Source of the DNA: Sporosarcina koreensis
Lineage (GTDB): Bacteria > Bacillota > Bacilli > Bacillales_A > Planococcaceae
Reading direction: 5' to 3'
NCBI RefSeq assembly: GCF_001531445.1
Contig: NZ_LQYA01000198.1
Location: 82,891-146,890 of the forward strand
DNA: 64,000 nucleotides
Shown here: in pieces, positions 42,234 to 50,712 of the stretch
Numbering within the stretch: the stretch's first letter is position 1
Layout of the letters: the number at the start of each line of letters is the position of its first letter
The notes under the pieces: generated by a model
The model's database searches: none
What the model was told of the DNA's origin: nothing
What the model saw: the letters and a program-made list of their open reading frames with translations, nothing else
Made by a program: the position numbers and the translations under genes

Positions 42234-43100
42234 ATGAACATTTCGTATAAATTGATGTCTTCGTTAAGCTTTGAAGAAGCGCATCTTTTGTTTAATCGCG
42301 GGTTTGAAGGCTATTTGATGCCGATGAATTTATCTTTTGATGCATTTATAGGCCGTTTTGGCAATGATGGATTATCTCCGTCATTATCAATCGTTGCCTA
42401 TGATGGTGTAGTCCCAATCGGCTTTGTGCTCCAAGGGATAAGAGAAGTGGACGGTCAAATGATTTCATGGAATGGCGGAACAGGTATTATTCCAGAATAC
42501 AGGGGGAGGAAGCTAGGGGTTCCTTTGATGGAAGAAGCGGAAAAACGCATTATGGAACATAATGTTTCTGTAGCGACATTAGAGGCGCTTTCCGAAAATA
42601 AGGCGGCTATCTCCCTATATGAAAAGTGTGGTTACAAAGTAGAGGACGATTTGCTGTTTTTACGTGCAAACGGGGTTTTAAACAGTCAATTGCCGGACCT
42701 TGACGGATATGAAATCATAAGAATTCCAGCTGCACAATCGATTGGCTCGAAATTATTTCCAAGTATCGTCCCTTGGCAAACGGATGCTAGTAACACGCCA
42801 AAACTAGGTGGGGAAGCTGTGCTGATTACAAAGAATGGGGAAGTGCAGGCTGCTTGTCTGGTTCGGAAAAAATGTGTGTTTGGCAACGAGACGGACAGCA
42901 TTACGCTGTTTCAAGTGAAGGAAAATGGGAATGAAGATGCTCTCCACACACTCCTTGCCTTTGCATTGGAATACGATCAACCGATCAATCGTACAACTTA
43001 TAACTTCCTAAAAGGGAATGGTCGTGTCGTTTTATCTTTGTTTGCAAGCGGTTTTGAAAATACACCAGTCTCGCAAGTTTTTATGAAAAAGAATTTCTAA
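42234..43100 (+). CDS. GNAT family N-acetyltransferase, two-domain
   Basis: 288 residues. The first half is a GNAT domain with the acetyl-CoA loop IIPEYRGRKLGVPLMEEAE and the NKAAISLYEKCGYKV strand. The second half resembles a degenerate GNAT repeat without a clear acetyl-CoA loop. GAGGGCAAGCC precedes ATG 42234. Acceptor unknown. The 213-base gap before it shows nothing I can name. Confidence 0.88.
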   Translation: MNISYKLMSSLSFEEAHLLFNRGFEGYLMPMNLSFDAFIGRFGNDGLSPSLSIVAYDGVVPIGFVLQGIREVDGQMISWNGGTGIIPEYRGRKLGVPLMEEAEKRIMEHNVSVATLEALSENKAAISLYEKCGYKVEDDLLFLRANGVLNSQLPDLDGYEIIRIPAAQSIGSKLFPSIVPWQTDASNTPKLGGEAVLITKNGEVQAACLVRKKCVFGNETDSITLFQVKENGNEDALHTLLAFALEYDQPINRTTYNFLKGNGRVVLSLFASGFENTPVSQVFMKKNF

Positions 43101-43153
43101 TAGGTAATGAAACTTTTAGTGACCTCTGTCGTAAGAAAAGACGAAGGGGGCTA

Positions 43154-43513
43154 TTGGATAGCATGAGGTTTACAATACTACTCACAATCATCACACTCCT
43201 GTTGTTTAGTGCTTTTGGAATTAATCGTGTACATATACAGAAGCATTTTGCTGAAAAAGCATTTGAGAAGTATATTGCAGAGCAAGGGATTTCTGTCAGT
43301 AACATCGAACGCAAAGAGATGAAATGGGATGATCGGCGAAAGAGTTACACTGTGATGGTTCATTATAAGGAAGATCCGGGCCTTCGCTATGATTATCGCC
43401 ACAACAAATTTATGAAACGCTCGATTAAATTAGTCGTTTCTCAAAGTGACGAATTTAACGATGAACCAGTGACGCCAATCGAAAAAGGGATGAAGTATCC
43501 ACCGCTTGATTGA
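43154..43513 (+). CDS. DUF3139-like small secreted or membrane-anchored protein
   Basis: 119 residues from TTG 43154, with GAAGGGGG 4-5 nt ahead; ATG 43163 is an alternative start. One N-terminal helix, then a charged domain (AFEKYIAEQGISVSNIERKE, then YTVMVHYKEDPGLRYDYRHN) like DUF3139 proteins, whose role is unknown. Follows the GNAT gene by 53 bases. Confidence 0.65.
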   Translation: MDSMRFTILLTIITLLLFSAFGINRVHIQKHFAEKAFEKYIAEQGISVSNIERKEMKWDDRRKSYTVMVHYKEDPGLRYDYRHNKFMKRSIKLVVSQSDEFNDEPVTPIEKGMKYPPLD

Positions 43514-43583
43514 ATGCTTTATCCCTTTCTATGCGTTATGGATAACTTGTTTCCTATATTTACGTTGCATACTGCCTTTCTAC

Positions 43584-44243
43584 TTATAAATAATCTAAGG
43601 TGTAAAAAATTAATATCAACCCAACAATACATATGATCCAAGATAATGCTGAATTGGAGCTGTTTGCTAGTCTGTTTCGCAGGTTAACTAAGGAAGGGTT
43701 TATCCACCTTCCAAACAATTTGTACCCTAAGAAGAGAAGCAAAGCTGGTAAAATCATAATCATATTGTACGTGGCTATGATAGGAACCGATTGATAAAAA
43801 GGTATATCATTTGAAATTAATAAACCAATGGCTGCAAAATACGGTAAAGCCATGCCTGCCTCGATGAAAAAAGTAGTCACACCAATAACAATTATCGAGA
43901 AGATACTTTGAGTTTTAGGCTTTGGAATATTGCTTTTTTTATTTGTAGGGATAAAAAAGCTAGCGGTGAATAAGATTGCCCCTATTATGAAGACAACCCA
44001 GCTGACCATTTTATTTTGAAATAGAGTAGAGAATGATTCAGTAATATAATGTAAGCCTGCCATCATGAGTATTCCTAATGAAAAATACAATAGGACAACT
44101 GTACATAAATATGCAAATAATTTTGATGTTTTTTTTGTAGTATTTGTTAATAGCAGAAACAAAGAAACACCAATTATCGTAGGGCTTAAAGTATCTAATA
44201 GAGCTAAGCCGCCCAAATAAATTAATAGATCTATACCCATCAT
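43584..44243 (-). CDS. GAP-family (LysE-like) membrane protein
   Basis: 219 residues, six membrane segments. LALLDTLSPTIIGVSLFLLL at the start and FIEAGMALPYFAAIGLL in the middle match the GAP/Sap family related to LysE exporters, which move glycolipids or small solutes in actinobacteria. The function here is unknown. Last gene of the MerR operon, 17 bases after merR-like. Confidence 0.78.
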   Translation of the reverse strand: MMGIDLLIYLGGLALLDTLSPTIIGVSLFLLLTNTTKKTSKLFAYLCTVVLLYFSLGILMMAGLHYITESFSTLFQNKMVSWVVFIIGAILFTASFFIPTNKKSNIPKPKTQSIFSIIVIGVTTFFIEAGMALPYFAAIGLLISNDIPFYQSVPIIATYNMIMILPALLLFLGYKLFGRWINPSLVNLRNRLANSSNSALSWIICIVGLILIFYTLDYL

Positions 44244-44260
44244 TTCCTCCAGATGAACAA

Positions 44261-44998
44261 TTATGATTGATGATCGAGGTAATATAGATAAGCCTCTTCC
44301 ATAAAGGTAAGCACATCCTGATCAATTGGATAGAGGCTATAATTTTTTGACTCCTCAGCTGACATTCTAATATCCCAAAGTTTATCTAAAAATGCATCTT
44401 CGTCCTTGAAATCTTCACCTTTTTTTACATCCATTCTTTCAATGATATTTTGTATGCGTGAGTGAGAATAACCAAGGTGCATATACTTTTTTAATTGACC
44501 TACTAAAGCAATCCACTCTAATGAGTCTGGATCGCTACTAGCCATATTCGGAAGTTTTTCTAGGACTTCCGTATTTTTAATATCTAATTCATTTAGATTG
44601 AAATGTATGATCTCTTTAGAATCCCTATTATATAAATCCATGATCTTTTTAATCCTGAATTCTTCTCCTTCAATTGCTATTCCGTTTATGAGTTCCCTTA
44701 CACTAGATTCTATTTTTGATAGACGGTCCTTCTCACCAGCAACGTAAGTAAGTTGTTTCAGTAAACTATTAGACCAATCCCATTCTTCGGACTCTAACAT
44801 AGTTAGAATCTCATTTAATGTAAACCCTATCGTTTTTAAAAATTGTATTTGCTGAAGTTTCTTCAATTCAGTATTCGAGTATACTCTATGACCTCCTTCC
44901 GTTTTCGACACAGGTTTCAACAGCCCGATTTTGTCATAGTATCGTAAGGTTCTAACCGATACACCGCTCAGCTTTTTAAATTCGTTAATGTGAAACAA
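44261..44998 (-). CDS. MerR-family regulator (TipA-like)
   Basis: 245 residues from TTG 44998, 5 nt after GAGGGGG. MerR winged helix: FKKLSGVSVRTLRYYDKIGLL, EGGHRVYSNTELKKLQQIQF, IGFTLNEI. A coiled coil follows and then a C-terminal helical ligand domain (EWIALVGQLKKYMHLGYSHS) resembling TipAS. It should bind the long-spacer promoter at 45208-45238 upstream of its own operon and remodel it on ligand binding. Ligand unknown; TipAS-type domains often bind bulky drugs. Confidence 0.88.
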   Translation of the reverse strand: MFHINEFKKLSGVSVRTLRYYDKIGLLKPVSKTEGGHRVYSNTELKKLQQIQFLKTIGFTLNEILTMLESEEWDWSNSLLKQLTYVAGEKDRLSKIESSVRELINGIAIEGEEFRIKKIMDLYNRDSKEIIHFNLNELDIKNTEVLEKLPNMASSDPDSLEWIALVGQLKKYMHLGYSHSRIQNIIERMDVKKGEDFKDEDAFLDKLWDIRMSAEESKNYSLYPIDQDVLTFMEEAYLYYLDHQS

Positions 44999-45014
44999 TC
45001 GAACCCCCTCTTTC

Positions 45015-45164
45015 TTATTCCTTCGTATTCGCAACAAACATGGTTTTAAGTACGTATCCGATGCCCAAACCAATTAGTACCCCAGGAAAAGCATTATCAA
45101 AAAGTAAACCTACTCCTGCTCCGATAATAACGCATGCATAAATAATGATATCTTCTTTTTTCAA
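45015..45164 (-). CDS. 49-residue membrane protein, first gene of the MerR operon
   Basis: From TTG 45164 (GGGAGA upstream) the frame reads MKKEDIIIYACVIIGAGVGL and continues through a second hydrophobic helix (GVLIGLGIGYVLKTM) to KE and TAA at 45015. Two short membrane helices with a turn. It ends 16 bases before the MerR start, so it is co-transcribed. No family recognised. Confidence 0.7.
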   Translation of the reverse strand: MKKEDIIIYACVIIGAGVGLLFDNAFPGVLIGLGIGYVLKTMFVANTKE

Positions 45165-45207
45165 AATAGGATTCTCCCTTTACACTCGTAATAATGGATC
45201 TACTACC

Positions 45208-45238
45208 AGTATAAAAGATGACGTAAGGTCACTTTCAA
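45208..45238 (-). promoter_or_regulatory. MerR-type promoter with 19-bp spacer and operator
   Basis: Read on the - strand: TTGAAA (45238-45233), a 19-base spacer, and TATACT (45213-45208). The 14-base GTGACCTTACGTCA (45232-45219) fills the spacer, as MerR operators do. It drives the three-gene minus-strand operon, so autoregulation is expected. Confidence 0.75.
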
Positions 45239-45270
45239 CTGCTTTAACCATCGCAACGTAAAAAATGAAC

Positions 45271-45284
45271 GTGACCCTACGTCA
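45271..45284 (+). promoter_or_regulatory. Second MerR-type operator, opposite orientation
   Basis: GTGACCCTACGTCA differs by one base from the operator at 45219-45232 and faces away from it. ATGAAC before it and TAAAAT after it could be weak -35 and -10 boxes for a rightward promoter. A MITE-like element starts 18 bases downstream. Confidence 0.55.
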
Positions 45285-45302
45285 GGACGATAAAATTGTT
45301 TC

Positions 45303-45449
45303 GGTGCCTGTGCAAGGCGCAATTATGACAATTCGATAAAAGTGATAAAAATACAACGGGAAACGAATAGAATTTTGATTCCGTAGGATTCCTATTTCCG
45401 TTTTATGCAATTATAGTGTATTGTCCGAATAGTTTCCCGCGCAGGCACC
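45303..45449. repeat. MITE-like element, copy 2 (147 bp)
   Basis: Left end GGTGCCTGTGCAAG; right end CCCGCGCAGGCACC (11 of 14 bases complementary). The left 60 bases are nearly identical to copy 3. An imperfect internal hairpin is present. The right end is fused to a minus-strand frame that extends to 45659. Confidence 0.8.
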
Positions 45450-45694
45450 TGAATGGGCATCTTTAGGGGGCAGCTTTGAGGTCGAGTGTCTGTATTGATT
45501 ACTCGTACGAATAACCTTATAATCGAATAGGGGTATGTACAAGTTGATGTAATCCCCTTTATAGCCGCTCTCAATGGTTGTTACTACTCCACGCAGACCC
45601 CTCCAACTCTCTAACAACCAAATGTAGACCAACTTCTCTATCGCTTCTTTAGTTGGCACAAAAAGTCATTATATGTAGAATCAACACCTTTGTA
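45450..45694. other. Intergenic stretch with a possible truncated minus-strand gene
   Basis: A minus-strand frame from 45659 reads PTKEAIEKLVYIWLLESWRG and ends inside the MITE-like element at 45411. No good ribosome site is visible and no family is recognised, so it may be the front of a gene cut by the element. Nothing else is seen in this stretch. Confidence 0.35.
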
Positions 45695-45727
45695 GCATAC
45701 GACAAGTCTTGATTACTTGAAGTATGC
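45695..45727. promoter_or_regulatory. Candidate NikR operator (GCATAC-N21-GTATGC)
   Basis: A perfect inverted repeat with 6-bp arms, 106 bases before nikR. The GTATG/CATAC arms recall the enterobacterial NikR site GTATGA-N16-TCATAC, but in the opposite order and with wider spacing. A second palindrome, CATTCGT-GTT-ACGAATG (45774-45790), is closer to the gene and is an equally good candidate. Confidence 0.4.
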
Positions 45728-45833
45728 AAAATAGACAAGTAGAAAACCGCTGTTATTTGTCATTCATTGCGCGCATTCGTGTTACGAATGTGCGAAAACG
45801 TGCTACCTATTTTGGAAAAGGGGTGGTTAATTA

Positions 45834-46253
45834 ATGTCGGATTCAACGCTGAAAAGATTTGGAATTTCTATGGAAGGTGGCTTGCTTCGAAAGTTTGATT
45901 CCTTAGTCCAGCAAAGGGGATATGAAAATCGTTCCGAGGCGATCAGGGATCTTGTACGCGAGGCAATTATTCAGCAAACATGGGAAGATGGAGAACAGAT
46001 TATCGCAGGAAGCATTCTTTTATTTTATGACCATCATCAACGCAATTTATTGGAAGAAATGACAAGAATCCAACATAGTGTGCACGATGTCATTCTTGCA
46101 ACAACACACTTCCATTTGAATCATGACAGTTGCCTTGAACTCATTGTCGTAAAAGGGAAGGCGAAAGACATTCGGGAGCTAAGCAATAAACTGACAAGCT
46201 TGAAAGGCGTATCCTATGGGAGTTTCACAGTAGCGCCGGTGGAACAAATTTGA
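45834..46253 (+). CDS. nikR: Nickel-responsive regulator NikR
   Basis: 139 residues. A ribbon-helix-helix domain (KRFGISMEGGLLRKFDSLVQ, then RSEAIRDLVREA) and an ACT-like C-terminal domain. The square-planar nickel ligands of E. coli NikR (His76, His87, His89, Cys95) have exact counterparts shifted by five: His81, His92, His94 and Cys100 in THFHLNHDSC. AAAAGGGGTGG precedes ATG 45834. It is followed directly by the nickel transporter genes and should repress them when nickel is plentiful. Confidence 0.95.
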   Translation: MSDSTLKRFGISMEGGLLRKFDSLVQQRGYENRSEAIRDLVREAIIQQTWEDGEQIIAGSILLFYDHHQRNLLEEMTRIQHSVHDVILATTHFHLNHDSCLELIVVKGKAKDIRELSNKLTSLKGVSYGSFTVAPVEQI

Positions 46254-46275
46254 GACTAGATAAGGAGTGCATTAT

Positions 46276-47883
46276 ATGACAAGAAAGTTGTTAGGACTTA
46301 TCGTAATAGCTTCTTTAGCTATATCGATGATGTTAGCAGGATGTTCATCATCCAAAAGCAGTGATAAAAACAAAGTAGAGAGACCAATGGATGAGCTCGT
46401 CTTGGCATTTGGGGCTGAACCGGCAACCGGATTTGATCCGACGACGGGCTGGGGACGTTATGGCTCACCGCTTTTCCAAAGCACATTGTTAAAAAGAGAC
46501 GATGAACTCAATATTGTCAACGACCTTGCAACAGGTTATGAAGTAAGTGAAGACGGCAAAGTTTGGACGGTTTCAATACGTGATGACGTCAAGTTCTCAG
46601 ATGGCGAGCCGTTAACAGCGAAAGACGTGAAATTCACGTTTGAAACAGCAGCTGGCAGTGGGTCGGTTGTGGATTTGAACGTGTTGGATAAAGTTGAAGC
46701 GGTCAATGAGACGACAGTGATATTCACATTGAAAGAAGTCCAATCAACGTTTGTAAATAACTTGGTCGCAACCGGAATTGTACCGGAGCATGCCTATAGT
46801 GGAGATTATGCTGAAAACCCTGTTGGTTCCGGTCCATATCAGCTTGTGCAGTGGGATAAGGGACAACAGATGATTGTGAAGTCGAATCCGGAATACTATG
46901 ATAAAAAGCCGTTTTTCAATAAAATCACTTTTGTTTTCTTAAATGAGGATGCTGCATTTGCCGCTGCCCAAGCAGGCACAGTCGACCTTGCCTATATCCC
47001 GGCAGCGTTTAGTAATAAGAAAGTGCCAGGCATGAAAATGGAAGCGATTAAAACTGTCGACAACCGGGGAATTGTATTTCCGTTCGTAAAGTCGGGCAAT
47101 GTGACAGATGATGGTTTACCGATCGGAAATGATGTAACGGCTGATCCGGCCATTCGCCATGCAATCGATATTGCAGTCGATCGACAAGCGTTGATTGACG
47201 GTGTGTTGGAAGGGCACGGAACACCAGCCTATACGTCTGTTGACGGACTTCCTTGGTGGAACCCCGAGACGGTCATTGAAGATGGCGATATGGATGGTGC
47301 ACGAAAATTATTGGAAGAAGCCGGATGGAAAGATGCAGATGGAGACGGAATTCTTGAAAAAGGCTCTTTGAAAGCTGAGTTCAGCCTTTACTACTTGGCA
47401 AATGACGAGGTTCGACAGTCTTTAGCCATTGCAGTTGCCGATATGATGAAGCCGCTTGGCATTAATATAAAAGTGGAAGGCGGAAGTTGGGATGTCATCG
47501 GCAAGAAGATGCATTCAGAGGCTGTGCTCATGGGCTGGGGAAGCCATGATCCGCACGAGCTTTACAATATCTACAGCAGCGATAATGCCGGCGTGGAGTA
47601 CAATAATACCGGCTACTATAAAAACGACAAAGTAGACGCGTACTTCGAGAAAGCTCTTCGTGCGGGCAGTGAAGAAGAAGCGATCGAGTATTGGAAAAAA
47701 GCACAATGGGATGGGACGACAGGCTTAAGTGGCAAAGGCGACGCCGCTTGGACGTGGTTAGTGAACATCGACCATTTGTACTTAGTGAAAGACGGGCTTG
47801 ATATCGGAGAGCAGAGAATCCATGTACACGGACATGGCTGGCCAGCTACAGATAATATCGTCGATTGGAAATGGAGCAAGTAA
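46276..47883 (+). CDS. nikA: Nickel ABC transporter substrate-binding lipoprotein
   Basis: 535 residues. Lipobox LAGC, then a Ser/Lys linker and an SBP family 5 (DppA/NikA) fold: GFDPTTGWGRYGSPLFQSTL, DGKVWTVSIRDDVKFSDGEP, NPVGSGPYQL. MGWGSHDPHELYNIY places His424 and His427 where NikA and CntA carry a metal-ligand His. AAGGAG is 8 nt before ATG 46276. Nickel specificity is inferred from nikR and the family; chelated metal (opine or histidine complex) is possible. Confidence 0.88.
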   Translation: MTRKLLGLIVIASLAISMMLAGCSSSKSSDKNKVERPMDELVLAFGAEPATGFDPTTGWGRYGSPLFQSTLLKRDDELNIVNDLATGYEVSEDGKVWTVSIRDDVKFSDGEPLTAKDVKFTFETAAGSGSVVDLNVLDKVEAVNETTVIFTLKEVQSTFVNNLVATGIVPEHAYSGDYAENPVGSGPYQLVQWDKGQQMIVKSNPEYYDKKPFFNKITFVFLNEDAAFAAAQAGTVDLAYIPAAFSNKKVPGMKMEAIKTVDNRGIVFPFVKSGNVTDDGLPIGNDVTADPAIRHAIDIAVDRQALIDGVLEGHGTPAYTSVDGLPWWNPETVIEDGDMDGARKLLEEAGWKDADGDGILEKGSLKAEFSLYYLANDEVRQSLAIAVADMMKPLGINIKVEGGSWDVIGKKMHSEAVLMGWGSHDPHELYNIYSSDNAGVEYNNTGYYKNDKVDAYFEKALRAGSEEEAIEYWKKAQWDGTTGLSGKGDAAWTWLVNIDHLYLVKDGLDIGEQRIHVHGHGWPATDNIVDWKWSK

Positions 47884-47884
47884 T

Positions 47885-48886
47885 GTGCGTAAAAATGCAG
47901 GGGTAAAGATTGGTTCATTCATACTGATGAAATGTATACGCATGCTTACATTACTGTTTGCGATTTGTTTAATTTCATTTTTACTTATCAAAAATTCCCC
48001 GATTGACCCAGTTCAAGCGTATATCGGCGCTGATATGTTGAAGGTTGGCCCTGAACAGCGTGAAAGAATCGCTGAATATTGGGGGCTTGATCAACCCGTC
48101 ATAGTGCAGTTTTTGAATTGGGGATCGGCTTTGCTGAAAGGCGATTTAGGTACCTCGATGATTTTCCGTCGTCCGGTATCTGAAATCATCGGGGAACGTT
48201 TTGTAAATTCAGTAGTGCTCATGCTGACCGCATGGGTTTTGTCAGGCGTCATTGGTTTTGTTATGGGCGTAGTGTCAGCAATGAAAAAAGACACGTGGAT
48301 CGATCGGATCATCAAATTATATTGCTACACATTGGCATCGACACCGACGTTTTGGATGGGGCTTCTTATGCTGATCGTTTTTGCAGTTTGGCTTGGCTGG
48401 TTCCCGATCGGGTTGGGAGTGCCGGCTGGCGTCCTTGCCGAAGACGTGACAATTGCAGATCGCTTACAGCACCTTATCCTTCCAGCTCTCACATTAAGTG
48501 TGCTTGGCGTCGCGAATGTCGCATTGCATACGCGAGAGAAACTGATCGATGTCCTAGCGAGTGACTATGTAATGTTCGCCCGGGCAAGAGGAGAAAAAGG
48601 CTTTCTGCTGTTTTGGAGACATGGATTACGGAATATTGCATTGCCTGCCATTACTTTGCAATTTGCCGCCTTTAGCGAATTGTTTGGCGGAGCAGTGCTT
48701 GCCGAGCAAGTATTTTCATATCCGGGTCTTGGACAAGCGACAGTGGAGGCGGGGTTAAGGGGGGACGTCCCTCTTTTATTGGGACTGGTCCTTTTTAGCA
48801 CGATTTTTGTTTTTGCAGGAAATTTAATTGCCGATATCATCTACTACGTTGTAGATCCTCGGACGAGGGAGAGTCGAACGATATGA
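47885..48886 (+). CDS. nikB: Nickel ABC transporter permease NikB
   Basis: 333 residues from GTG 47885, one base after the nikA stop, with GGAG in the end of nikA. A BPD-type permease with six membrane segments; the N-terminal LLIKNSPIDPVQAYIG and the EAA loop VMFARARGEKGFLLFWRHGLRN contact the ATPases. Its stop overlaps the nikC start (ATGA at 48883). Confidence 0.9.
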   Translation: MRKNAGVKIGSFILMKCIRMLTLLFAICLISFLLIKNSPIDPVQAYIGADMLKVGPEQRERIAEYWGLDQPVIVQFLNWGSALLKGDLGTSMIFRRPVSEIIGERFVNSVVLMLTAWVLSGVIGFVMGVVSAMKKDTWIDRIIKLYCYTLASTPTFWMGLLMLIVFAVWLGWFPIGLGVPAGVLAEDVTIADRLQHLILPALTLSVLGVANVALHTREKLIDVLASDYVMFARARGEKGFLLFWRHGLRNIALPAITLQFAAFSELFGGAVLAEQVFSYPGLGQATVEAGLRGDVPLLLGLVLFSTIFVFAGNLIADIIYYVVDPRTRESRTI

Positions 48887-49746
48887 TTCCAAACCTCAAA
48901 ACAGATCAAAAGTTGAAGCGATTTTATATGAACCGAAGACAAAAGACGCTTTTGACGATTGTCGTTGCAGCGATCATTCTACTTTGCGTTGTAGTGGGCG
49001 GTGCATTGCTTGACCAAGATCAAATCGCTACGAATCTTACTGAGCGAAATCTAGCACCCTCTCTCCAACATCTTTTCGGTACGGATTGGTTAGGAAGGGA
49101 TATGTTTAACAGAACGATTATGGGGCTTTCCTTAAGTATGGGGGTAGGGTTGATCGGAGCGATAGGCAGTACGTCGATAGCCCTTATCCTCGGTATGGCT
49201 GCCGCCACCATGGGGAAAATGGCAGACCGTCTCATCTCATGGCTCATCGATCTATTTCTTAGTGTGCCGCATCTTGTCACATTGATTTTGATCGCATTTA
49301 CGTTAGGCGGAGGGTTTAAAGGGATTGTCATAGGACTGGCAGTAACCCACTGGCCAAGCCTTGCACGGGTAATCAGAGCGGAGGTCATGCAAATCCGCTC
49401 CGCCGAATATGTTCAAATTTCGCGGCAGATGGGGAAATCCCGTTGGTGGATTGCAACACATCATATTTTTCCGCATTTGATTCCACAGCTGTTAATTGGT
49501 TTCATGCTCATGTTCCCTCATGTGATCCTTCATGAAGCTGCCGTCACATTTTTAGGGTTGGGGTTATCGCCTCACGAGCCAGCTATTGGCATTATTCTAT
49601 CGGAATCGATGAAGTATCTATCTTCGGGCATGTGGTGGCTTGCATTCTTCCCGGGCCTTTGCCTGTTGATGATCGTGCGGATGTTTGAGACGGTCGGGGG
49701 AAATCTTCGTTTGCTCATCGACCCTGTTAGAGCCAATGAGAAGTAA
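48883..49746 (+). CDS. nikC: Nickel ABC transporter permease NikC
   Basis: 287 residues. N-terminal cytosolic tail with basic residues, then membrane segments; HLFGTDWLGRDMFNRTIMG is the DppC/NikC signature and EYVQISRQMGKSRWWIATHH the EAA loop. Forms the channel with NikB. Translationally coupled to nikB by overlap. Confidence 0.9.
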   Translation: MIPNLKTDQKLKRFYMNRRQKTLLTIVVAAIILLCVVVGGALLDQDQIATNLTERNLAPSLQHLFGTDWLGRDMFNRTIMGLSLSMGVGLIGAIGSTSIALILGMAAATMGKMADRLISWLIDLFLSVPHLVTLILIAFTLGGGFKGIVIGLAVTHWPSLARVIRAEVMQIRSAEYVQISRQMGKSRWWIATHHIFPHLIPQLLIGFMLMFPHVILHEAAVTFLGLGLSPHEPAIGIILSESMKYLSSGMWWLAFFPGLCLLMIVRMFETVGGNLRLLIDPVRANEK

Positions 49747-49788
49747 GCAAAAATATGTCATCCTAGTCGTTTGGGAAGGAGGTAACGA

Positions 49789-50712
49789 ATGTCGGTACTT
49801 GAAGTGAAAGATTTATTGATCTCTTTCAATCAATATACAAGTGGATTAAAACAACAGCAATTGAATGTTATTTCCAATTTGACGATTACTCTTGAAAAAG
49901 GTGAAATACTTGCAGTGGTGGGTGCGAGTGGTTCCGGGAAGAGCTTATTAGCGCATGCGATTCTCGGAATTTTGCCAAGCAATGCGAATGTCAGCGGAAC
50001 ATTGCGCTATGATGGAGAAGTACTGACACCTGCAAAGCAAGCATCATTACGGGGCTCAGAAATTGCGCTGATTCCGCAATCGGTCAATTATTTGGATCCG
50101 CTTATGCGCGTAGGAAATCAAGTCCGGACTTCTGCAAGAGTCGAAAATCCAGTGACAGCGCAGAGAAAGGTTTTTGAACGGCTGCATTTACACGAAAACG
50201 TTGAAAAGATGTATCCTTTTCAGCTATCTGGAGGCATGGCGAGAAGGACGCTTTTATCTACCGCTATTGTCAGTGGGGCGAAGGTGATCATTGCTGATGA
50301 ACCAACACCGGGGCTCGATCCGGTTGTGATTAAAGAGGCCATGGAGAGCTTCAGGGAACTTGCGGATAGTGGGTGCGCAGTCATGCTGATCACACATGAT
50401 ATTGTATCCGCGTTATCCATTGCCGACAAAATTGCTGTGTTTTATGCAGGGACGACTGTCGAAATCGCTCCTGTAGAGAATTTCGCAGGTGATGGCGAAG
50501 CATTGCGGCATCCTTATAGCAAAGCGTTATGGAGAGCGCTGCCTCAAAATGACTTTATCCCGATTCCCGGTGCGCAGCCCCATCCGGGTGATTTGCCGCC
50601 CGGTTGTTTGTTTGCGCCCCGTTGTCCTCTCGCTACGCCAGAATGTGATAGAGGACAACCTGAAATGCGTACTCTTCGGGACGGGATGGTGAGGTGTATC
50701 CATGCAACTTGA
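49789..50712 (+). CDS. nikD: Nickel ABC transporter ATPase NikD
   Basis: 307 residues. Walker A GASGSGKS, Q-loop IPQSVNYLDP, signature LSGGMARR, Walker B VIIADEPTPGLDP, switch His in LITHD. The C-terminal oligopeptide-type extension has the Cys cluster GCLFAPRCPLATPECDR, which may hold an iron-sulfur centre as in related ATPases. GGAGG precedes ATG 49789. The end overlaps nikE by 11 bases. Confidence 0.9.
   Translation: MSVLEVKDLLISFNQYTSGLKQQQLNVISNLTITLEKGEILAVVGASGSGKSLLAHAILGILPSNANVSGTLRYDGEVLTPAKQASLRGSEIALIPQSVNYLDPLMRVGNQVRTSARVENPVTAQRKVFERLHLHENVEKMYPFQLSGGMARRTLLSTAIVSGAKVIIADEPTPGLDPVVIKEAMESFRELADSGCAVMLITHDIVSALSIADKIAVFYAGTTVEIAPVENFAGDGEALRHPYSKALWRALPQNDFIPIPGAQPHPGDLPPGCLFAPRCPLATPECDRGQPEMRTLRDGMVRCIHAT

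Noticed and set aside
45411-45659. 82-codon minus-strand gene
   Set aside because: No convincing ribosome site or family; its last 13 or so codons lie inside the MITE-like element. Kept only as a possible truncated remnant.
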